Positions 7,313 through 14,700 of a stretch of 20,239 bases of DNA are shown piece by piece. The stretch covers positions 1 to 20,239 of the forward strand of contig JAFGCA010000085.1 in assembly GCA_016932895.1 (NCBI GenBank), given 5' to 3'. The notes under the pieces were generated by a model, which was not told where the DNA came from, searched no databases, and was given only the letters and a program-made list of their open reading frames with translations. The position numbers and the translations under genes are program-made. The DNA is from Sedimentisphaerales bacterium. Its GTDB lineage: Bacteria > Planctomycetota > Phycisphaerae > Sedimentisphaerales > SG8-4. How positions within the stretch are numbered: position 1 is the stretch's first letter; every line of letters begins with the position of its first letter.

Positions 7313-8575
7313 TCAGAAATCACAGTTGACGATGTAGACGGTGCGGCCGTTGCGGACGATCTTTTTGCCGCCGTTGGTTATGATGGCTTCTTCGGCAACC
7401 GCGGCGATGCGTTCGACGATGTCACTGATCTTGGTGACGATGGGCAGGCCGTCGCGGCTGTAGTTGAGGTACTGATCGTTGAAGGGCTGGCTCCACCTGC
7501 CCCGCAGCAGGAAGTCCTTGGTCAGGGCGTCCGGTATGCAGCCGGCCCCGTGCATTACGCCGATCAGCCCGGCGCAGGTGGCGCCCTGGTTGTCGCAATC
7601 ATAGCCGGCCGAGACGGCGATGCCCGCCGTCTTCATGAAGTCACCTTGGCCGTACAGGACCGCCATCACGCCGCACAAGCCGTTCTGCAGCGACGAGACT
7701 ACCGACACCGGCGCGGCGTAATCACCTTTTTTGTACGCCCAGTATTTCTCGTGAATCCGGCTGCGGCAATCCCGCCAGTTGGGATATTGCTGGTGCCAGG
7801 CGATCACGTCGCGCATGCCCTCGGCGAACGGCCCGTCGTCGCCGACTGCTTTCTGCGCCATTGTCACGAGCTTGGCCGTGTCGGTCTCGAAAAAGGCCGC
7901 ACTGTACATCACCGCATACGCAATCGTCGGATGCACGCCCCAGTCGTCGTTGGTGATCCGCGCGCCCCACTCGGCGCGCCGGGCGGCGTGGGCGGTCATC
8001 CCCGGATAAAACGCGCTCCATATCTCGTTGACGAGTTGCGGGTCGATCTGGAACCAGTTCGGATTGTTGGCCTTGGCGCCGGTGGCCGGGGCGACCATCC
8101 CCTTGGCCATGAGGTTCCGCGCCGTGCGGTTGGCGACCCAGATTTTGCGGTTGATGTGCGTCTTCCACATCTGCGTGATCTCGGGGTAGCTGATGTCGAG
8201 GCCGTATTTCTCCACCGCGTGGAGCGTCACGAGCTCGATGTCCGTGTCGTCGTCGGAGAAGGCCCCCTCGAACGCTCCGGCCAGGATTGGCACGAAGCCC
8301 CGCAGATCGTTGCGGTTCATCCGGATCGACGCATCGTCGCGCCACGTATAGTAGCGGTCGACCAGGAACGGACACGGCTCGGCCTCGTAGACGTTCTCGA
8401 ACGGAAAGCCCAGGTAGTTTCCCGCAAGCTGGCCGATCCAGAAGCCCGACAGCTTGTCCAGAAGCGCCTCGCGCAAAATCTCCCGCGCCGTCGCGCCGCA
8501 CCACGATGCGCCCGAGACAACAACGATCAGACCCAGTGTCACTGTCTTGATCCAACACGTTTCGCATGACTTCAT
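7313..8575 (-). CDS. Secreted ADP-ribosylglycohydrolase-fold protein
   Basis: 420 residues. An N-terminal hydrophobic segment (about 8-28) preceded by a lysine looks like a Sec signal peptide. The mature part has the two acidic metal motifs of the ADP-ribosylglycohydrolase (ARH/DraG) fold: SDDDTDIE (D108-D110, D112) and AGYDCDNQG (D326, D328, N329), followed by the helix ATCAGLIGVMHGAG. Classical members are cytoplasmic and remove ADP-ribose from proteins using two magnesium ions. An exported member in a glycan operon more likely cleaves a glycoside or other extracellular bond, which is my inference. It lies 18 bases after the symporter gene, has GAGGAG upstream of its ATG and is clearly in the same transcript. 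Length and motifs are intact; there is no sign of decay. Confidence 0.8.
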   Translation of the reverse strand: MKSCETCWIKTVTLGLIVVVSGASWCGATAREILREALLDKLSGFWIGQLAGNYLGFPFENVYEAEPCPFLVDRYYTWRDDASIRMNRNDLRGFVPILAGAFEGAFSDDDTDIELVTLHAVEKYGLDISYPEITQMWKTHINRKIWVANRTARNLMAKGMVAPATGAKANNPNWFQIDPQLVNEIWSAFYPGMTAHAARRAEWGARITNDDWGVHPTIAYAVMYSAAFFETDTAKLVTMAQKAVGDDGPFAEGMRDVIAWHQQYPNWRDCRSRIHEKYWAYKKGDYAAPVSVVSSLQNGLCGVMAVLYGQGDFMKTAGIAVSAGYDCDNQGATCAGLIGVMHGAGCIPDALTKDFLLRGRWSQPFNDQYLNYSRDGLPIVTKISDIVERIAAVAEEAIITNGGKKIVRNGRTVYIVNCDF

Positions 8576-8593
8576 AAACGGTGCTCCTCTATG

Positions 8594-10465
8594 TTACGAG
8601 TTCGCAGCCAGCCTGTCATACCAGGTGAACTTCATAATCACGGACGTCACGGCCAGAACGCCTAATGACAGCCAGAAGGTATCCCACTTGCGCACCACCA
8701 GGCAGAACGGCGCGACCATCAGCGCAAGCTGCCAGAGGATTCCGTTGGCGACGTTGAACATGTCCAGGGCGAAATTCCGGTTGGGTTCGATACTGGGATC
8801 GTCTTTCCGCAGTTCATCGAGCACCGGCTTCCAGAAGCCCCAGGGCCGGACCGTGCGGTAGAAGCTCTTGAGCACCTCGGGGTCGTCGGGGGCGGTGAGA
8901 AGGCACGCGAGGATCGAAGCGAGCCCGCCCACCGGCACCAGCACGAGGAAGGCGTAGTTGGCGCTGATTTCGTGGCCCCAGACGTTTCCGATCCAGTGGT
9001 TGACATGCGGGAACGCCAGTGCCGCGCAGGCGCCGGCGATCATGCCGGCGAAGTACCCGTAGCCGTTGAAGCGCCACCAGTGCCACTTGAGAACGTTCGG
9101 CGCGATGTAGCCGGCGTAGAGCAGGCCGGTGATCCACTTGGTGGTCTTGTCGATGTTCTCGATGCGCAGGGAGGCCACCACCGCCACCACGACCAGCGCG
9201 ACGGACCAGAAATAACCCATCAACACGTAGCGGCGGTTCGGGGCGTCGGGCCTGATGTAGCGTTTGTAGATGTCGTTGACGACGTAGGCGGCGCCGGCGT
9301 TGACGGTGGAATCGAAGGTGCTCATGAAGGCGGCGAGCAATCCGGCCATGAGGATTCCCGTGAGTCCGGCCGGCACGAACCGGGCGATCACGAAGGGGAG
9401 AATCTGCTCGAAATCGAATTTGCCACCTCCGGCGACCATCTCATTGACTTGGGGCGAGAAGAAGGCCAGGCCGAGAATCGCGATTCCGCCGATCATCAAC
9501 GAGCGCGGCGCCAACTGCACGATGGACATCCACCAGTTCTCCAGTGCCGCCTCGCGCGGGTTCCGCGTGGAGAGCTGGTGCTGCATCCCGTAGCCGGCCG
9601 AAGGGCCGCCGGCACTGACGAGAATCCCGCGCAGCAGCCACATCATCACGACGCAGCCCAGCAGCGTGTAGCCGTCGCCGGCGGTGGTGGCGGTGCCGTA
9701 GATTTTGTCGTTGAGCCCGGCGATGTGGCCGGACCAGTCCAGGCCGAGCCGCCACTCCGGAATCAGCCGGTCCCAGCCGTCGGGCACCACAGCCGCCAGC
9801 ATCTCCGGCGAGACCTTTGCCATCGCCACCGCCGCGATGAAGATCGATGCGACCGTCAGAAGCGCGAACTGGAGCAGGTCGGTCAGCACGACGCTGTACC
9901 AGCCGCCGAAGAGCAGGTACGCCGTGGTGATGCTGAGGATCACGATGCCGTAGGATTCGGCACTGGACAGCGGGCCCCAGGCCAGGTCCCAGGGGAAGAA
10001 CACGTCCGCGAACTTGCCGATGCCCTTGAGCGCGTAGGCCACGAAGCCGATCGTCACGAGAACCGCGTAGATCACGACACTGATGTGCGAGAGGGTGCCG
10101 CCTCGACCCGTGCCGAAACGGGTGCGCATCCACTCGGCGCCGGTGAGCACGTTGGATTTGCGAATCCAGGCGCCCAAATACACCTGCCGAAAGATGCGGT
10201 CGAAAAGCGGCCAGATCCACGGTGCGAACGCCGCTCGCAAGCCGTAGGTGAACAGCATCGTCACAAACCACATCGTGCCGGTGATGTCGAAGCCGCTGGC
10301 CCCGTGCGACGTGCCGATCACCCACCAGGGCAGGCTCTTGCCCCCGAGGAAATAGGCGTTCAAATCCTTGGAGGCGCGCTTCGAGAGGAACCAGCCCATG
10401 GCGATCACGGCGGCGATGTAGCCGACGATAATGGCAATGTCGATCGGTTGCAGCGGTATTTCCAT
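8594..10465 (-). CDS. Sodium:solute symporter (SSS family), probable sugar importer
   Basis: 623 residues, very hydrophobic, with roughly 13-14 membrane segments. Family marks include KDLNAYFLGGKSLPWWVIGTS (33-53), an early unwound helix with GASGFDITGT, and AAFMSTFDSTVNAGAAYVVN (378-397), where Ser/Thr residues near 382-387 match the second sodium site of SSS transporters. The C-terminal third includes a soluble stretch (about 535-580) before the last two helices. SSS proteins use the sodium gradient to import sugars, amino acids and similar solutes; placement between two glycosidase-type genes points to a mono- or oligosaccharide. It starts at ATG 10465 with GGGAG five bases upstream and only 14 bases from the GH130 stop. 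A longer in-frame extension into GH130 is an antisense-free but spurious overlap and is rejected. Confidence 0.92.
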   Translation of the reverse strand: MEIPLQPIDIAIIVGYIAAVIAMGWFLSKRASKDLNAYFLGGKSLPWWVIGTSHGASGFDITGTMWFVTMLFTYGLRAAFAPWIWPLFDRIFRQVYLGAWIRKSNVLTGAEWMRTRFGTGRGGTLSHISVVIYAVLVTIGFVAYALKGIGKFADVFFPWDLAWGPLSSAESYGIVILSITTAYLLFGGWYSVVLTDLLQFALLTVASIFIAAVAMAKVSPEMLAAVVPDGWDRLIPEWRLGLDWSGHIAGLNDKIYGTATTAGDGYTLLGCVVMMWLLRGILVSAGGPSAGYGMQHQLSTRNPREAALENWWMSIVQLAPRSLMIGGIAILGLAFFSPQVNEMVAGGGKFDFEQILPFVIARFVPAGLTGILMAGLLAAFMSTFDSTVNAGAAYVVNDIYKRYIRPDAPNRRYVLMGYFWSVALVVVAVVASLRIENIDKTTKWITGLLYAGYIAPNVLKWHWWRFNGYGYFAGMIAGACAALAFPHVNHWIGNVWGHEISANYAFLVLVPVGGLASILACLLTAPDDPEVLKSFYRTVRPWGFWKPVLDELRKDDPSIEPNRNFALDMFNVANGILWQLALMVAPFCLVVRKWDTFWLSLGVLAVTSVIMKFTWYDRLAANS

Positions 10466-10479
10466 GCAACTCCCTTTCC

Positions 10480-11496
10480 TCAGGCGGGGCAGGACAGCAG
10501 GTGTTCCAGCAGCGCGTCGAGCTTGCAGGTGGCCAGGCCCACGTGCTTGTCGGCGGCGCCGTAGTAGACGAACAGGGTATCGCCGATGACGACTTTGCCG
10601 CAAGGGAAGACGCACCCGTGGTAGTACCCGTCGATCTCGTACTTCGTCTCGGGCTGCATGATCCAGTCCTTCGTTCGATGCAGGACTTTGCTCGGGTCTT
10701 CGAGGTCGAGCAGCAGGGCGCCCAGCCGGTAGTATTTGTCGGGGCCCACGGCGTGGTAGAGGGTCAGCCAGCCGTGGGCGGTCTTGATCGGCGGTGTGTT
10801 GATGCCCAGCTTGCCGGCCTCCCAGTCGTACTTGGCCTTGATCAGCAGCTTGCTTTTGCGAAAGCCCAGCAGGTCCTCGGCAAAGGAGATCCAGGCGCAG
10901 GCGTGCTTGGTGCGGTATTTGCCGCCGACCCACTCCAGCGGGCGGTGCATCATGACGTACTTTCCGTCGATCTTCTCGGGGAAGAGCACGACGTCGCGGT
11001 CGTCCAGCAGCGGATCGGTGATGCGTCCGGCCCGCACGAAGGTCTTGAAGTCCTTGGTCAACAGCAGTCCCGTGCTCGTGGCGTTCGTGCGAATCACCTT
11101 CGGGAAATCACCCGGGCACTTCGGCCGCTGGTACTGCGCGTCCTTGGGCAGCCAGAACTGGCCGAAGGGATAGACGCGGCTGGCGTAGGTGATGTAGTAG
11201 TAGCTGCCCATCTTGACCATGCGCGGGTCCTGTATGGTGCTCGCGTCGAAGCCGTCGACGCTGGGCCCGATCACCGGCTCATCGGAGACGCGCTCGAAAT
11301 GATAGCCGTCGTTGCTGACGGCCAGGCCGAAGTAGCACTTGTATTCCGGGTGCGCCTCGGCCGCACGGTACAGCAGCAGAACGAGCTGCTTGTCCTTTTC
11401 GTACCATGCCGCCGGATTGAACACGGCCAGATTCTCCCATTCGTGAGCCGGATTCGGCGACAGGATCGGGTTGCCTTCAAAACGCTTGAGTTTCAC
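10480..11496 (-). CDS. GH130 family beta-mannoside phosphorylase or mannosidase
   Basis: 338 residues, the usual size of the five-bladed beta-propeller family GH130. Visible marks are IQDPRMVK (88-95; D90 as general acid), DDRDVVLFPEKIDGKYVMMH (165-184) followed by RP, HACAWIS (198-204), WEAGKLGINTPPIKT (225-239), GWLTLYHAV (242-250) and YYHGCVFPCG near 293. Family members phosphorolyse or hydrolyse beta-linked mannosides such as mannosylglucose, mannosyl-GlcNAc or beta-1,2-mannan pieces. Whether this one uses phosphate cannot be decided without aligning the phosphate-binding Arg/Lys/His positions. There is no signal peptide, so it should work on imported oligosaccharides, which fits the symporter encoded 14 bases downstream. 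The start codon is GTG, with AGGAGAAG upstream. Confidence 0.87.
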   Translation of the reverse strand: MKLKRFEGNPILSPNPAHEWENLAVFNPAAWYEKDKQLVLLLYRAAEAHPEYKCYFGLAVSNDGYHFERVSDEPVIGPSVDGFDASTIQDPRMVKMGSYYYITYASRVYPFGQFWLPKDAQYQRPKCPGDFPKVIRTNATSTGLLLTKDFKTFVRAGRITDPLLDDRDVVLFPEKIDGKYVMMHRPLEWVGGKYRTKHACAWISFAEDLLGFRKSKLLIKAKYDWEAGKLGINTPPIKTAHGWLTLYHAVGPDKYYRLGALLLDLEDPSKVLHRTKDWIMQPETKYEIDGYYHGCVFPCGKVVIGDTLFVYYGAADKHVGLATCKLDALLEHLLSCPA

Positions 11497-11710
11497 GGCT
11501 CTTCTCCTGCAAACGATTCCAAGACTTTGCGCGACTTACTACTACCGCATTTCACAAATCCTGCGATTATAGATTGCTTCGCTTCGCTCGCAATGACACG
11601 TCGAACTCGTCTATGTCATTGCGAGGAGCGCAGCGACGAAGCAATCTCCTCCCGCATAGTCGCGCAACTTGCGAAATGCGGCACGACGTTCACACTCTGC
11701 TCGCACCAGC
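11497..11710 (-). other. 214-base gap between GH2 and GH130 genes
   Basis: This gap between two genes of the same direction holds an interspersed palindromic repeat (11571-11647) and flanking sequence. No gene is supported. No convincing promoter or T-run terminator was seen. The repeat hairpin could reduce read-through from the GH2 gene or stabilise the RNA end. Confidence 0.6.
11571..11647. repeat. Interspersed palindromic repeat (REP/MITE-like hairpin)
   Basis: The left arm (11571-11598) starts AGATTGCTTCG and ends CGCAATGACA. The right arm (11614-11647) is its reverse complement, TGTCATTGCG to CGAAGCAATCT, with about six extra bases in the middle; the loop is 15 bases. The outer 11 bp and inner 10 bp pair perfectly. 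I recognise the sequence type: its spurious translations (CHCEERSDEAI and SLRGAQRRSNL) recur in many environmental genomes as false small proteins. It contains no transposase and is probably a non-autonomous element. Its copy number in this genome is not visible here. Confidence 0.8.
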
Positions 11711-14700
11711 CTACTGTTTGCCGACGATTTCGCCAAGTGTCAGGGCGATAATGGCCGGTGTGGCCCGGTCGCTGGTGCGGGCGATCTCAATGGTATCGAT
11801 CACGGCGTCCGGGCGCGGATTCATCGCCTGCATCGTGTACAGAACGGCGCGCTCTCGTGCCTCGGCCGCCACCGGGCGCGACCAGCCGACCTGCGCGGCC
11901 TCGAGCGGCTTGGGGTTTTCGCGGAGCCAGTGGTCGATGTGCTCTTCGAGGACGACCGGGATTTCCGCCGTGGCGCCGTCGGCGTAGTGCAGGACGTACT
12001 TGAAGACGCTCGGCCGGATAAACGGTCGCCGGCGGTCGAGCATCTGTTGCCGCTCGCGGTCAGTGATGGGCCTCGCGACGTGGGCGGTGTGCAGCGAGTA
12101 GAGAAGGTCGGCTTTGCGGCCCACTTTGATGCCGGTCACGGTGGGGGAGTTGTCCCGGATGCTCCGGGGTTGCGCCCGCTCGCCACCCAGAATGATGCAT
12201 TCGGGAATGGGGGCCGTCAGGTAGTCCACGACGTGATAGGCCACGTCGGCGAGCTCGCTTCGTCCGCGCGGCAGGCTCTTCATGTCCCTGTTCCTGTCGC
12301 CGAACCAGCCGGCCTTGTCGGCCCGGCCGGCCAGGTAGGCGTTGCAGTATTCCTGGAGGTTGACCGGCGTGAAACGCACGTTGACGCCGGGCACCGCCAC
12401 CTTCGACGCCGACCGCGAGCCGACGCCCATGTTTTGCAGCAGGACGCTGAGGATGCGCAGCTTCTTACCGGCGTTTTCCGGACGGGGCTCGTCGGCCATG
12501 AACTTGAGCTGACACAGCAACAGCCCGCCTTTGCTGCGCGGAAACGCGACCAGCCCGCCGACGTTGTCGAGAAAGACCGCATCCGGCTTCGGCGCCGGGC
12601 GCAGGAACTGTACGTTATCGATGCCGACCAGACGCAGCTCCTTGCGGTCGAGCGGACGCTCGCGCCACGACCGAATTTCCAGCGTGACGCTTTTCTCGAC
12701 CGGCACCGGCTCGGGCAGCTCGACGACGGTGAACTCGCTGGAGTCCGGCAACGTCGCCCGCACGGACCGGGCCTTGTCGCCGTCGAAGTAGATATCCAGG
12801 TCCTCGATGGTCCAGTAGTTCTCGTTGTTCCATATCTTGATCGTCTTGACGAGGTCGGGTCGCCGCAGCGCGAATGTCAGCGGGACGGTCTGGCCTTCGG
12901 GCACCCAGATTTGGCGGATGTAGCGCCAGAAATCGCTCGAGATCATTCCGTTGACGAAATTGAACGGGTCGTGATCGTCGAAGGTCGGCGTGTATTCGTA
13001 GGGGTCCTCCGGTCCCTCGGGTGGCCGGGTGAAGGGGGCGAAGTCCCTGTTGTCGATCACGTAGCTGAAGGTGTTACCGCTGACCCAGTACCGTCCGTGC
13101 ATGATCCCCTGGGGGCTCTGCATCGCGACGTCGCGATTGCCCAGAGTCGCCGCCAGGGCGTAGTCGGGGTTCTCCAATGTCACGCGCTCGACGCGGAACG
13201 GGCGGAGCATGTAATCGGCGTCCACGAGCCGGTTGAACTCATCGATTCCTTCGGGCGTGACTCCCATCAACATGAGCCAGCCGCCGGCTTCTTCGAACGC
13301 GGTGACTTTCGCCCGGTTCTTCAGGAGAGCTTGCAGGTTCTCCGGCGTGGCATGGACCAGCGCCACGCGAAAGCGGCCGCCATCGAGAGCCTCGGCGACG
13401 CCGGCGACCGGTTGGAGCAAAGCGCCGGAGTCGCGGACCTTCTGAGTGAGAACAGGGTCGTCCGAAGCAACCAGGGCCACCTTGCCTTCGCTGGGGCGAT
13501 ACTGGCTGTAGAGATCGATGAGGTTGCGCAGCAGGACATCGGCGGCGGGGTCGGCGCCCAGCTTCCCGGCAACGCGGAGCTGGCACAAGACCATTACGCC
13601 GGCGCCGCAGGGGACCTCGATCAGGGGCGAGAACTCCAGGCTCCCGCCGCACTCGGCCAGGCTCCGGCCGCCCTGCGAGGGCTTGAGGTAGACGTTCTTG
13701 TAGGTCGGCCCGTCGCCGGCCCAGTCGATCAGGTCTTCTTTGCCGAGGTCTTTGTAGAGCGGTGTGCCTAACGCTTGCGGATGGGCGTAGCCTCCGAAAT
13801 GGGAGGTGGGCTTGATCGGAGCGGGCAGGGCGGCGCCGGCCGGGGCGTTCTCCTGTTCCAGGACCAGCACCTTTCCTCCGAGAGCCGCGAAGCCGAGCAG
13901 TTTCGTGCCGAAGGCTTCGTCGGGGCTGAGCGTGTCCCGGCCGATTAAGAGCAGGCCGGATGCGCCTTCGAGTTGCTCCAGATTCTCAATGCGTCGGAAC
14001 TTCAGGCCGGTCTCCTGCAAAAACTCGGCCAACTCGCCGTGGCGGTCGAGGACGTGGACGGTTCCGTTTGTTCGCAACGAAGTGACGCCGGGCAATACGG
14101 GCACAATGCGCTCGTCCACATAATCTTCCGCTGCGTCCTGGCTCGCGGTCAGGGTCAGCACACCCTCAAGACGCGCGGCGGTCGGCGGGGCGTCGATGGC
14201 AAGCGTGTGCTCCTTGCCGAATCCGGGCTCGATCTCCATCTCGACGCTGTCGGAGGCGACCGTTCGCCCGTCGATGGTGTACCTCCATTTCAGTGTCACC
14301 GGGGCGTCGCTCAACGTGTCGTTCATGACCTTGACGAGCAGCTCGTTGCGCCGGCCGGCGAAGAGGCGCGCCGTCTGTTTGCGCGGCACGATGTACAGAT
14401 CGCTGAAGACCTTGCGGGCGTCTTCGTAGTTCCACAGGTTGTCCCAGGGGAAGAAGCCCGCGACGCCGGCCCAGCGGTAGCCGCCGTAGAGCATGCGCAG
14501 GAACCGGGCCTTGCCGCGCCTCGCTGCGTCGGCGCCGCGGAAGACGTCATCGCCGGACACGTAGGCCCCGAAGGCCAGCTCGTTGGCAAAGCAGCTTTCG
14601 CCGACCACCCAGGGCTTGGTGCGGTCCCAGGGCCAGCGCTTGATCTTCTCGGCGTAGTGTTCGAGGGTGTAGGCGTTCTCGGGATAGTAGTCGAAGGCCG

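Noticed and set aside
8972..10564. Plus-strand open frame opposite the symporter
   Set aside because: It has a His-, Asp- and Gly-rich composition with no domain; the opposite strand encodes an unmistakable SSS transporter.
10466..10933. In-frame N-terminal extension of the symporter into the GH130 gene
   Set aside because: The extension is basic and unlike any SSS protein, overlaps GH130 coding, and ATG 10465 has a good ribosome-binding site.
11501..11751. Small proteins containing CHCEERSDEAI or SLRGAQRRSNL
   Set aside because: These are translations of the palindromic repeat; such peptides are frequent false annotations.
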